DNA of 49,950 nt from NCBI GenBank assembly GCA_903642275.1, contig CAHJWK010000022.1, forward strand, positions 1 through 49,950, in the 5' to 3' direction. The notes beneath the pieces are model-generated. The model was not told the origin of the DNA, searched no databases, and saw nothing but the letters and a program-made list of their open reading frames with translations. Positions 26,793-35,253 of the stretch are shown here, piece after piece (position 1 is the first letter of the stretch; every line of letters begins with the position of its first letter). Source of the stretch: Chitinophagaceae bacterium (GTDB taxonomy: Bacteria; Bacteroidota; Bacteroidia; Chitinophagales; Chitinophagaceae). Both the position numbers and the translations under genes were made by a program.

Positions 26793-26936
26793 CTTTTTTA
26801 GCACTTCTTTACTTTACGCGGTTTTACCTCATTTTACGGATGAGTTCCGTGAGCTATTCGTGTACCTGTACTTACTTTTACCAATCGCTCACAAAATTTG
26901 ACACAAAGCACTTAATGTTAACAAGTTATGCAAACT

Positions 26937-26960
26937 GAACCCTGCTTTTGGGTTCTTTTA
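26937..26960 (+). promoter_or_regulatory. Small hairpin in the integrase leader
   Basis: GAACCC and GGGTTC form a 6-bp stem followed by TTTT, 35 bp before the integrase ATG. It could attenuate integrase expression; it is short and uncertain. Confidence 0.3.
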
Positions 26961-26994
26961 ATAACCAATTTTATAATCTTAAAAGTGCGCATTT

Positions 26995-28212
26995 ATGGAA
27001 AAAAATTTTGGATGCTTTTTTTATCTTAAAAAGAAGCACAAGTTCGAAAGTGGTGAAATATGTATTTACCTGAGAATCACGGTAGATTCTGGTTGCGTTG
27101 AGATAAGTTCAAAACGAAAGTGTTTTACAGAGAAATGGAATGCAAAAGCCGAACGGGTAGAAGGAAAAACCGAATATGCAAAGAATATCAATGCTTATTT
27201 AGATACACTTCAACAAAAAATATTTGAAGCAAAACGACGATTAATTGAAGTAGATGAAGATATATCAGCTGGCAAAATAAAAGACTTGGTGATGGGCAAA
27301 AAGATTGAAAAGGAAAGGTTCACGTTGATGGAACAATTCAAAATTCATAATGAACAAATGAAAGCATTGGTTGGAAAGGACTTTGCTCCAGCAACATTGC
27401 AGCGATATGAAACTTCCTATAAACACACGCTCAACTTTCTTCAATCGAAATATAAAATAAGCGATATTGAAATCACAAAACTTAATTATGATTTTATAAC
27501 CGATTATGAATTTTGGCTTAAGACTGTTCGTAACTGTGATCATAACTCCACCGTAAAATATTTAAGCAATTTCAAAAAGATTGTAAACCATTGTGTAAAA
27601 AGCGGCAAGCTGCAACGCGATCCTTTTCTGGGTTTCAATATGTCGAAAAAAGAAGTGGAACGTGATGTGCTTAACGAAAGCCAGTTAAAGACAATGTCAG
27701 AGGAATGTTTTCAAGCAGAGCGGTTAGTACTTGTAAGAGATATCTTTTTATTTTGTTGCTATACCGGACTTGCCTATGCTGATATAGAAAAATTAAAACA
27801 AACAGAAATTATTAAAGGAAATGATGGCGATTTGTGGGTTATTGCCAAGCGACAAAAAACAAATGTTACCTCAAGAATTCCATTACTGCGACCAGCGTTT
27901 GAGATTATTGAGCGATATAAGCATCATCCACAATGCATAAGAAAAGGTGTTGTATTGCCGGTACTCAGCAATCAAAAACTTAATTCTTATTTAAAAGAAA
28001 TCGCTGATAGTTGCGACATACATTTCAATCTTACCTTTCATATAGCTCGCCACACTTTTGCAACCACGGTAACTTTAAGCAACGGCATACCGATTGAAAC
28101 TGTAAGTAAAATGCTTGGACATCGAAATTTAAAAACTACTCAACATTATGCGAAGATTTTAGACAAGAAAATCAGCGATGATATGAAACGGCTGAAAGAT
28201 TATAGATTTTAA
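26995..28212 (+). CDS. IntDOT-like tyrosine recombinase (integrase)
   Basis: 405 residues. An N-terminal arm-binding domain of the Bacteroidota type (GEICIYLRITVDSGCVEISS) is followed by a SAM-like core-binding domain (about 110-210) and a C-terminal catalytic domain. Catalytic residues seen are H349 and R352 (HIARHTFATT), H376 (LGHRNLKTT) and the nucleophile Y385. The usual first arginine is replaced: the box reads YTGLAYADI instead of TGLRxSE. Loss of this residue is a known feature of IntDOT-type integrases. It reads away from the tRNA-Ser gene and is the only intact integrase in the window, so it is the candidate driver of this island. Confidence 0.9.
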   Translation: MEKNFGCFFYLKKKHKFESGEICIYLRITVDSGCVEISSKRKCFTEKWNAKAERVEGKTEYAKNINAYLDTLQQKIFEAKRRLIEVDEDISAGKIKDLVMGKKIEKERFTLMEQFKIHNEQMKALVGKDFAPATLQRYETSYKHTLNFLQSKYKISDIEITKLNYDFITDYEFWLKTVRNCDHNSTVKYLSNFKKIVNHCVKSGKLQRDPFLGFNMSKKEVERDVLNESQLKTMSEECFQAERLVLVRDIFLFCCYTGLAYADIEKLKQTEIIKGNDGDLWVIAKRQKTNVTSRIPLLRPAFEIIERYKHHPQCIRKGVVLPVLSNQKLNSYLKEIADSCDIHFNLTFHIARHTFATTVTLSNGIPIETVSKMLGHRNLKTTQHYAKILDKKISDDMKRLKDYRF

Positions 28213-28329
28213 AAGATGAGAATTTAAAATAAATTATCTGCTTTTTATATAATTTATCTGATTAAATGACTTTTTTTAATTTGAAACGATTTTTAAAATG
28301 GTAATGATATGTGTTTTTAGAACAAGTAA

Positions 28330-28524
28330 AGAAGGTCTTATTTACGGAACACCTACATAGATCACCGGAATGAATGCGTTTTTAATGGAAGCGATTTAGA
28401 TAAACAATATAGTGCTAAGGAAGTTCTATACTATATGAAGTTTAATGGAGTGAAACTAAATAAAATTGGGGTTAAATCAGTAACGCCAACGCAGATGCAA
28501 CTTACTAGTCTTTGCTTAATTTAA
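28330..28524 (+). pseudogene. Coding remnant, possibly a relaxase C-terminus
   Basis: A 64-codon open frame with no start codon ends in TAA at 28522. It contains NTYIDHRNECVFNGSDLDKQ and YSAKEVLYYM. The pattern VDHR...VFNGSDLGKxYSA resembles the C-terminal part of relaxase/mobilisation proteins in Bacteroidota elements, from memory only. It stops 6 bp before the tRNA-like scar at 28531, so it may be the last piece of a mobilisable element that ended there. Confidence 0.35.
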
Positions 28525-28530
28525 TCGTTT

Positions 28531-28546
28531 GAGTCCCGTCCGGTCT
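28531..28546 (+). repeat. tRNA-3'-end-like scar A (putative attachment site)
   Basis: GAGTCCCGTCCGGTC looks like the T-loop end, T-stem and most of an acceptor stem (CCGGTCC) of a tRNA. It shares 11 bp with scar B (32416-32430, inverted) and 10 bp with scar C (47481-47496). Unlike B and C it keeps the T-loop side and diverges after CGGTC. Confidence 0.5.
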
Positions 28547-28848
28547 ATTTAATTAAGCTGCTTTATTACTTAGCTTTTTCTCTCTTTGCCTTTTAACCAT
28601 TTAATCTTGTTATTGCAATAGTTTTTAAGCTTATAATCTTATTGTTTTTTCTTTAAATTAATCATTAATTAATCGACTAACAATAACTGCATTTGCTTAA
28701 ATGACTTGTCGATTTATTCAGCTTTCAGAACACGCTTGGCTAAAATGAAATATCTTACCTTGTCACTTTGGCTACAAACATCTTCTGTTTAACAACAACT
28801 TAGATAGCAACCTTTGAACTTTTGTTAATAAAATTAAAATTGCACGAA
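28547..28848 (+). other. AT-rich intergenic region, no gene recognised
   Basis: About 300 bp between scar A and the end of the response-regulator gene. It is rich in A/T tracts with no open frame, RNA or terminator I can support. Confidence 0.4.
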
Positions 28849-29541
28849 TTATTTTGCAGTAAAAACATCAATTAGTTTTTGTTTAAAAGAACTGCTAACC
28901 GGCAGAACAGTATTATTCATAAGCACAACTTCATCTTTTTTCAGCTGTTGTATTTTATGCAGTGCCACAATGTAAGATTTATGAATGCGTAAAAACGTTT
29001 GCTGCGGTAATTGCTCTTCCAGGTGTTTCATCCTGATGTAATGCGTATAAACATTATCTGTGGTATGTATCTTCATATAATCACCTGAAGCCTCTATAAA
29101 AATAATATTATCATAAAAAATTTTTACAGCAGCCTGATTATTGGTGAGCAGCAGATAACCATTACTTTTTTCATTTGTAGCATCCGTTTTAAAATTGCGC
29201 TGTACTTTATTTACAGCCTTTGCAAAACGCTCATAAGAAAATGGTTTTAAGAGATAGTCAGCTGCATTCAGGTCAAAACCCTGCAATGCATAATCAGGAT
29301 AAGCTGTGGTTAAAATAACATGTGGTGCCTGGTGTAAATTTTTTAAGAAAGTAAGTCCATTTACCAGCGGCATCTGTATATCTAAAAATATCAGGTTCAC
29401 CTCACCTTTTTCTAAAACAGGAATAGCTTCAATCGGGTTCCTGAACTTACCAATCAATATTAGTTGTCCGTATTTAAAAATATATTGCTCCAGTATCTGG
29501 TGTGCTATCGGTTCATCATCTATAATAATGCAGTTAATCAT
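28849..29541 (-). CDS. LytTR-family response regulator
   Basis: 230 residues. The N-terminal receiver domain (1-120) has acidic D8-D9, the phospho-acceptor D54 (IFLDIQMP), T78/T79 and K98 (LLKPFS). The C-terminal LytTR DNA-binding domain (about 130-228) contains FIEASGDYMKIHTTD and FLRIHKSYIVALHKI. It is a transcription factor phosphorylated by the kinase encoded 1 bp upstream. The divergent erythromycin-esterase-like gene next to the pair is a plausible target but not demonstrated. Confidence 0.93.
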   Translation of the reverse strand: MINCIIIDDEPIAHQILEQYIFKYGQLILIGKFRNPIEAIPVLEKGEVNLIFLDIQMPLVNGLTFLKNLHQAPHVILTTAYPDYALQGFDLNAADYLLKPFSYERFAKAVNKVQRNFKTDATNEKSNGYLLLTNNQAAVKIFYDNIIFIEASGDYMKIHTTDNVYTHYIRMKHLEEQLPQQTFLRIHKSYIVALHKIQQLKKDEVVLMNNTVLPVSSSFKQKLIDVFTAK

Positions 29542-29542
29542 A

Positions 29543-30619
29543 TCAGCTTACATCAATTACTAAATTTACTCTATAAAGGCCGTTCGTTTCAACAATGTCA
29601 AGTTTGTGTTTGCCCGGGTAATATAATTGCAGGCGTGCCTTAACATTGTTTAAGCCAACACAGCCGGTTTTATTGTTGATGTTATTTTCTGTAACTTCAT
29701 TTTCTATCATAAATAACAATTGATTTTTGTTGATGGAAATATTGCATGTAATAATTGCATCACTTTTATAATGTTGCGCACCATGCTTTACGGTGTTTTC
29801 AGCAAAAGGCAAAAATATAAGCGGCGCTATCTGTATCTGTTCAGCAATGTTGTGTGCCGAAAAATACAATTGCATGTCGGCGAAGCGTTGCTTTTCCATC
29901 ATCAAAAAATTTTCTATAAATATTACTTCCTTTTCCAGTGAAACTTTATTTGTGTCACTTTCATATAAAATATACCGCATCATATCAGACAGTCGCAATA
30001 TTGCCTCAGGCGTTTCACTGCTGTTAACAAGGCTTTTACCATAAATCGTATTCAGCGTATTGAATAAAAAATGCGGGTTGATTTGCGCTTTCAGTGTATC
30101 AAGCTGCAGCTGTATATTTTGCTGTTCCAGTATTTTCTTTTTTTGTTCATTCTCAAAAGCAAAACGCATAAAGCCAATCGAACTGAAGGCAATTAAATCA
30201 GAAAATAAAATTTCTAATGAGTAACCTTTAAATTGTTGCAGCCTGAAACGATATATATCAAATTCACTGTTATAAAATGGCTGTAAAATTTTATCCGTAT
30301 TAAAACTTTTGAATAGAAAACCGATTGCATAATTACTGACGACGGAAACCACCGCAATAAATAGTAATGCACCAATAAGTAGCAGCCAGTATTTTTTCCT
30401 GTTGAGTATCCATGGCATTACAAGCCTGTAAAACAATATCCAGAATAAGGAAAGTCCGATAGCGTATAATATTAATGCCGGGTGAGGTAAATATTGACTA
30501 TGCGCTTCAACTATTTTTTCTGCTTCTTCTGTGTAATAACCATATTTAAAAAAGCAACAATAGAAGAGCCACATAAATAACTCATAATAAACTGGGAAAT
30601 AAGTTTTGCTGCTTTTCAT
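29543..30619 (-). CDS. LytS/YpdA-type sensor histidine kinase
   Basis: 358 residues. Four membrane helices fill the first 155 residues. After a coiled-coil linker (EQKKKILEQQNIQLQLDTLK) comes the His_kinase domain, with phospho-acceptor H183 in AQINPHFLFNTLNTIYG. A degenerate ATPase follows, with N-box-like FAENTVKHG and a GCVGLNNVKARLQL G-box. There is no large extracytoplasmic sensor domain, so the signal is likely membrane-derived. It is co-transcribed with the LytTR regulator (1-bp gap). Confidence 0.92.
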   Translation of the reverse strand: MKSSKTYFPVYYELFMWLFYCCFFKYGYYTEEAEKIVEAHSQYLPHPALILYAIGLSLFWILFYRLVMPWILNRKKYWLLLIGALLFIAVVSVVSNYAIGFLFKSFNTDKILQPFYNSEFDIYRFRLQQFKGYSLEILFSDLIAFSSIGFMRFAFENEQKKKILEQQNIQLQLDTLKAQINPHFLFNTLNTIYGKSLVNSSETPEAILRLSDMMRYILYESDTNKVSLEKEVIFIENFLMMEKQRFADMQLYFSAHNIAEQIQIAPLIFLPFAENTVKHGAQHYKSDAIITCNISINKNQLLFMIENEVTENNINNKTGCVGLNNVKARLQLYYPGKHKLDIVETNGLYRVNLVIDVS

Positions 30620-30786
30620 AATTCAAAAGTATTTCAAATGAAAATGCTGCTGCATTGCTTCGGTGTAACTGCCTTTTTTTTCGATGAAATGAAAAGCAAA
30701 ATGCGATCATCGAAAATTTATTATGTTTTGTTGAATACTTTTTTAATGCATTATCGCCCCATATACTTTAGCTGAAAACATACAAT

Positions 30787-32004
30787 ATGAAAAAAATTGT
30801 CATCATCACAACGCTGCTTATTGCAGCAATTTTTACAAAGGCACAAATGAAACAACAAACCATCAGCATAATTAATGGTGAAGTATCTGGTCCGGCAATG
30901 TCAGCGCTTATTGATACAATGGGCGACGAACAAATTGTTGGCTTGGGTGAAGGCACACATGGCACAAAAGAGTTTAATGAACTGCGCATCAGCATTATTA
31001 AACAATTGATAACAAACAAAGGTTTTACGGTACTATGTTTTGAAAATTCTTTTGGCGACAGTTATTATTTAAATGAGGTTATCAACTCAAATGACAGTAT
31101 GGAACCATCAATGAAAAAATATATGATTAAGCTTTGGCAAACGCCGGAAATAAGAGACTTTTTATATTGGCTGAGGGATTACAATAACACGCATGAACGT
31201 AAAGTAACGTTTGCGGGAATGGATTTTAATTTTATTGCAAGCACAACTGATATTATTCAAAACGAATTAAAGAATTGTAATAATGCAACACTTGTTGCTT
31301 TGGCTGAAAAGCTACATTGTGATGGAGTATTTTATGATTCAATTTGGAGCAATCAAAACGATACAAATTTTGCATTCAGCTTTGATACGCTGGTAGCCAA
31401 AATGCGTGAAGGTTATAAGGCAACCAAAAAAATTGACAGTATTGTAAAAGCTAACAACATAGCTGTTTCAATTAATTTTAGCAGGGCTGTTTTAAACTGC
31501 AGGGCATGGATAAACGGGGAAGAAAACAGGGATAGCTGCATGGCGCAAATGGCTGCTTCTTTTGCAACGAATGAAAATGTTATCGTATGGGCACATGCGG
31601 TGCATCTTGCTTTGCAATCTCCTTTCGCCGATAATTCTGTTGGAGGCACCGGCGGTTATATAAAGAAGATAATACCGTCTTATTTTGCATTAGGCACAGG
31701 CACTGCAGATGGTACTTACAGCGGCACAGAAGAAAGGTTTGATACGCGAACCAATCCCATGCATATATATAACTTGCCGGCTATAGATAAAAATTCATGG
31801 GACAAATATTTTACAGATGAAAACAAGCAGGCGATTTTAATTCAGTTAAATAATCTAAATAATAGCGGAATGGAATTGCCGTTAAGATTAATTGGTTACG
31901 GACCACCAAAAGGTATTGACTATACAGATAAAATAAAATTGTCTCGATTATTCGATGCTTACATTTTTATCAAGCACACTAATGCTAATAGTTATATAGA
32001 TTAG
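30787..32004 (+). CDS. Erythromycin-esterase-family protein, secreted
   Basis: 405 residues with a signal peptide (KKIVIITTLLIAAIFTKAQ). The EreA/EreB-like domain covers most of the rest. The signature GLGEGTHGTKEFNELR contains the catalytic histidine, and further conserved pieces are FAGMDFNF, VIVWAHAVHLA and SYFALGTG. Characterised members hydrolyse macrolide lactones, but most homologues have unknown substrates, so resistance should not be assumed. It is divergent from the LytTR/LytS pair (167 bp between starts) and is followed by an AraC remnant. Confidence 0.88.
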   Translation: MKKIVIITTLLIAAIFTKAQMKQQTISIINGEVSGPAMSALIDTMGDEQIVGLGEGTHGTKEFNELRISIIKQLITNKGFTVLCFENSFGDSYYLNEVINSNDSMEPSMKKYMIKLWQTPEIRDFLYWLRDYNNTHERKVTFAGMDFNFIASTTDIIQNELKNCNNATLVALAEKLHCDGVFYDSIWSNQNDTNFAFSFDTLVAKMREGYKATKKIDSIVKANNIAVSINFSRAVLNCRAWINGEENRDSCMAQMAASFATNENVIVWAHAVHLALQSPFADNSVGGTGGYIKKIIPSYFALGTGTADGTYSGTEERFDTRTNPMHIYNLPAIDKNSWDKYFTDENKQAILIQLNNLNNSGMELPLRLIGYGPPKGIDYTDKIKLSRLFDAYIFIKHTNANSYID

Positions 32005-32032
32005 ATGTCTTTAGCAGGATGTAAATTAAGCA

Positions 32033-32189
32033 ATGACCCGTTGCAACGACAAAACTGCCCTGCAGCGTATACACCATAAATTATTAGAAAAAGCAAAAAA
32101 AGGAATTATCTACCGCCAATCTTTATTAAGTGAGGTTGTCTATGAGTTAGGCTAGGAACATCCTTTGTCTTTTTTTAAAATTAAAGCAT
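32033..32189 (+). pseudogene. AraC-family helix-turn-helix remnant
   Basis: Only about 50 codons remain, matching the C-terminal AraC DNA-binding domain: DKTALQRIHHKLLEKAKK, then LLSEVVYELG, a TAG where Tyr or Phe is expected, then EHPLSFF. The N-terminal two-thirds of a normal AraC regulator is missing. The esterase-like gene ends just 29 bp upstream, so a deletion or insertion removed the rest. Confidence 0.6.
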
Positions 32190-32369
32190 GCTAGTCTGCT
32201 TTGTAATTCAAGCAATCGTTTAACTAAGGGTTATCTAAATAGGTTAATCAAACATTTTAGGTATGATAAATCAACAGGAGTTTCAACTCAATTTAACTAA
32301 CTTCACTTAAGTTATATCTGTCTAATAAAGAAAAATAAAATTTCAACTGAGATAGAGCAAATAATAGAG

Positions 32370-32403
32370 TAAAAATAAAAAAGTCGTTGCTTCACAACGA
32401 CTT
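32370..32403 (-). terminator. Intrinsic terminator linked to scar B
   Basis: On the minus strand AAGTCGTTG-TGAAG-CAACGACTT forms a perfect 9-bp stem followed by TTTTTTATTTTT. It lies 12 bp downstream (minus direction) of scar B, the position a tRNA terminator would occupy. Confidence 0.75.
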
Positions 32404-32415
32404 AGATTAAGAGAA

Positions 32416-32430
32416 AGCGGACCGGACGGG
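32416..32430 (-). repeat. tRNA-3'-end-like scar B (putative attachment site)
   Basis: The minus-strand sequence CCCGTCCGGTCCGCT continues as TTCTC. It shares 16 bp (CCGTCCGGTCCGCTTT) with scar C in opposite orientation. The string fits a T-stem end plus an acceptor strand CCGGTCC and discriminator G, as in a tRNA beginning GGACCGG. No such complete tRNA is in the window. Confidence 0.55.
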
Positions 32431-32476
32431 ATAATTCGTTGCCGCTTATGTTATTTGATTACCAATTACTTAAAAA

Positions 32477-32498
32477 TTTAGTCGATTTTTAGTCGATT
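32477..32498 (+). repeat. Tandem 11-bp direct repeat near scar B
   Basis: TTTAGTCGATT occurs twice with no spacer. Paired short direct repeats close to an attachment core are typical of integrase arm-type binding sites; that reading is inference. Confidence 0.5.
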
Positions 32499-32719
32499 AC
32501 AAAGAGCAAATTCATTAAAGTTTTACTGGTTTTAACTAGTTGACTTTATCTTTATAAAGATATATCTTATTTGCAAATACATTACTATATTTTTCAACAA
32601 AACCTAGCTTTATTAAACACAGTATAGGTAAGTAATGTGTAATAAACACCGCCGCACTTTATATTTCTTTTATCAAATTTTAATTAGTACTTCAATTACA
32701 TTTATTGAAAAGTAAAGAG

Positions 32720-33388
32720 ATGAAAGAAATGATAAAAAGATCACTTGCTTTTATAACTTTTGACCAACTGGTAAGCAAGAATCAAATTGAATTGAGATAT
32801 AAACATTTAAGCAGCCCTAATCAGCAGCAAAGTAATGCGCTTGGACTAATCACAGCCAGGCATAAATTAATTTATGAGTACTGGTACAATCATGTAATAA
32901 AACATTTTGGTTTTATGTTGTTGGTTGCAACAATTATAACGCATCTTTCAATTGGTAAAATCAATCTACCAGCAGTTGTTATGGCGGGCACACTGTCTTA
33001 TTCAGTTATGTACCTCTTTTGCTACAGGTTTATTTTCAGCTTTATAGTACTTCCCAATGTTGAAATGATTAAGGAAGAATATGAGCAAAGCCTTTCAGGA
33101 GAAATTAAAAAATGCAGAAAAGCACAATATTCAAACTTTACATTGGTGTTGATTGATTATGTAAGAAATGAAATTAGTGAAATGGTCCCACTATTATGTG
33201 ATGACAGATCAGCTTCAATGCTTACAGAATTATATGGTGTTGATACTGGAAGCATGAAAAAAAACCTTGAAGTTCTTTTTATAAAAAACAAGAGAAAACA
33301 TTTCACTGAAAGAAAGAAAACAGAGTATAAAAACCGGTTTAATGAAGCTTATGATTTTTCGAAAAGCGCGGGTGTTTGCAAGGTGTAA
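32720..33388 (+). CDS. Hypothetical membrane protein
   Basis: 222 residues from the ATG at 32720; a TTG at 32705 would add five residues and is less likely. The cytosolic N-terminus (FDQLVSKNQIELRYKHLSSP) is followed by two membrane helices (about 70-88 and 93-112) and a charged C-terminal half with ISEMVPLLCDD and LYGVDTGSMKKN. I do not recognise the family. A decayed second copy of its C-terminal half lies directly downstream, so the gene was once duplicated in tandem. Confidence 0.7.
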   Translation: MKEMIKRSLAFITFDQLVSKNQIELRYKHLSSPNQQQSNALGLITARHKLIYEYWYNHVIKHFGFMLLVATIITHLSIGKINLPAVVMAGTLSYSVMYLFCYRFIFSFIVLPNVEMIKEEYEQSLSGEIKKCRKAQYSNFTLVLIDYVRNEISEMVPLLCDDRSASMLTELYGVDTGSMKKNLEVLFIKNKRKHFTERKKTEYKNRFNEAYDFSKSAGVCKV

Positions 33389-33524
33389 AAAAAATAAAAG
33401 AACTTGAAACAAACTTTTTCAACTAAAAAGTTTCATCATGCGCATAGGTAATTATCTTACTTCGATATATAATAATTCATAACAGGTGTGTCAACTTTTA
33501 AGTAAGCGGGATTTAGGGGAGCTT

Positions 33525-33752
33525 ACAATTTCGAAGCAAGTGTTCATGAACGACTGAATAAATGCCGTCATGCACAGTTACCTAATTTTACGTTGATACT
33601 TATTTATTATGTATCTGTTCAATGCCTTGAAGTTTGCAAGCCTACATGCAATGAAAATTTTGCAATTTTACTTACAATGCATTTTGGTGTCGATACTGGA
33701 AACAGAATTTAGAAATCGATTTCATGAAGGTTATAAGTTTTTGAAACTATAG
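33525..33752 (+). pseudogene. Decayed duplicate of the upstream membrane-protein gene
   Basis: The frame reads NKCRHAQLPNFTLILIYYV, matching CRKAQYSNFTLVLIDYV of the intact gene, then HFGVDTG matching YGVDTG. After a deletion of about 23 codons and a frame change it reads EFRNRFHEGYKFLKL, matching EYKNRFNEAYDFSKS. The N-terminal half and start are not visible; stops interrupt the frame. Confidence 0.65.
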
Positions 33753-33841
33753 AACTAATTAATGGTACTAAAATATTAGAACGGTTAGAAACACAGTTTT
33801 TTCAGTGTGCCTAAAGATTTTTATATTAAGAGATTTTTTTA

Positions 33842-35227
33842 CTAAAATTCTAACTGCAATGTCACACCTGTAAAAAGAATGTTTTTGCCCGGACTTACTT
33901 CCTTTAAAAATTCTCCCGCTTTGAAAAACGTAAATTCTCCCCGAATGTATAAAAATGGTTTTGGCTGATAGATTAAATAAGTAGCATATTGATGACCTAT
34001 CACTTTTGAAGAAGTGCTTGTTGATGAAAAGATCAAATTAGAAGCAGGCGAATAAATGCCATCGTTACAACTATATCGATGAAAGAAGTCAACATCAATA
34101 TCCCAGTTTATGTTCTTCCTTATTTCAAAACTTAAAGAAGGATGTACATCAAACAAATTGGATGGTCCTATAAACGCAGCCAAACCGAAATAACCGCCTC
34201 TGGGAAATAAGGGATTAAATGTTTGCAGCTTATCATCATTGCAGTTTTTATCACCGCTTATAACTTCTGTTTTTAGCCCCAATGCAGGCTTAAACTTTAA
34301 ATCTTTTAATACATCAGAAGCAGACAGAGAAACCGTATAAGCACTGATTGTTTTGCTATCAATGTTTCCAAATTGATAAACAGTTTCTCCATCGTACTTC
34401 AGTGAATATATGTTTCCCCAAATGCGCGTTCCTATTGAGTGCCGCAATTCTTTTCCTGTGGCATTTTCATAAACACTGCTGCTTTTTGATAAGCCCAAAT
34501 AATATACATCGACATTTTTTAATATTGGCACTGCATTCAAAACAATATAACTTCCCCAAAACCGATTCTTTTTATTATTGAATTCATCATTAAACAAGCC
34601 TTTTGATGAAACCGGATGAGAATAAAATGCATCAACTGAAATTTGCTTTGAAGTAAACATGGCTTTTACAGCATCAAAAGAGCGCCTGTTATTTGGACCA
34701 TCACGAAAAGAAATCAACCGCTGAGAACCATAGGAAAATTCCTGTCTGCCTGCACGAAAAATTAATTTCTCATTTGCATTCATGTTTGTTGAATAATCAA
34801 CAAAAGCCTGATGAACTTCAAGTTCATCTTCATCTACGGTGCTTGGTTCATTTTTATCATTTGCCAAACTACTTTGCAACTCAATAAAACTTCTTACATG
34901 TTTATCCGCATGTATATCTGTGTGCAATAAGTACCTGGATAAAATATAACTATCAATTTTATCTCGTGTATTGCCCCAATTTTCATTTTTTACACAGAAA
35001 TATTGAAAGCGTACGTCTCCGCCAAAGCTTATATAACTGTTTTTATTTTTTGAGAGGTTACTGTATTTAAGTTTTCGATACCAATTGTCGTTTAAACTAT
35101 CACTCGAAAAGCTCAAATAATTTTCATCATAACGCAAGGGTTTAAAGTCAGGAAATGTTTGCGCTTTAGTACAATGTACAATCAAACAACAGCACACTAA
35201 AACAACTGTGCGATAACAAGCTTTCAT
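33842..35227 (-). CDS. Alginate-export-family outer-membrane beta-barrel protein
   Basis: 461 residues with a signal peptide (TVVLVCCCLIVHCTKAQ). The mature protein is a series of amphipathic strands ending in LQLEF, a typical terminal barrel strand with C-terminal Phe. The family hallmark FRAGRQEFSYGSQRLISFRD is present at about residue 165. Members form AlgE-like 16- to 18-strand pores; the transported substrate is not evident, and despite the name it need not be alginate. It lies 26 bp downstream of a cupin gene on the same strand, in what was probably an isochorismatase-cupin-porin operon. Confidence 0.8.
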   Translation of the reverse strand: MKACYRTVVLVCCCLIVHCTKAQTFPDFKPLRYDENYLSFSSDSLNDNWYRKLKYSNLSKNKNSYISFGGDVRFQYFCVKNENWGNTRDKIDSYILSRYLLHTDIHADKHVRSFIELQSSLANDKNEPSTVDEDELEVHQAFVDYSTNMNANEKLIFRAGRQEFSYGSQRLISFRDGPNNRRSFDAVKAMFTSKQISVDAFYSHPVSSKGLFNDEFNNKKNRFWGSYIVLNAVPILKNVDVYYLGLSKSSSVYENATGKELRHSIGTRIWGNIYSLKYDGETVYQFGNIDSKTISAYTVSLSASDVLKDLKFKPALGLKTEVISGDKNCNDDKLQTFNPLFPRGGYFGLAAFIGPSNLFDVHPSLSFEIRKNINWDIDVDFFHRYSCNDGIYSPASNLIFSSTSTSSKVIGHQYATYLIYQPKPFLYIRGEFTFFKAGEFLKEVSPGKNILFTGVTLQLEF

Positions 35228-35253
35228 AAAAATATTTCATGCAGAAAAATTTA

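Larger units (their letters stand above)
32190..32719 (+). other. Island-junction region
   Basis: About 530 bp with no gene. It holds a minus-strand terminator (32370-32403), the tRNA-like scar B (32416-32430) and a perfect tandem 11-bp repeat (32477-32498). This looks like the boundary between a chromosomal or older segment and the accessory cargo to the right. Confidence 0.55.

Noticed and set aside
30787-32004. Calling this a macrolide-resistance gene
   Set aside because: Only family membership and a conserved histidine motif are visible; most family members have unknown substrates and this one is secreted.
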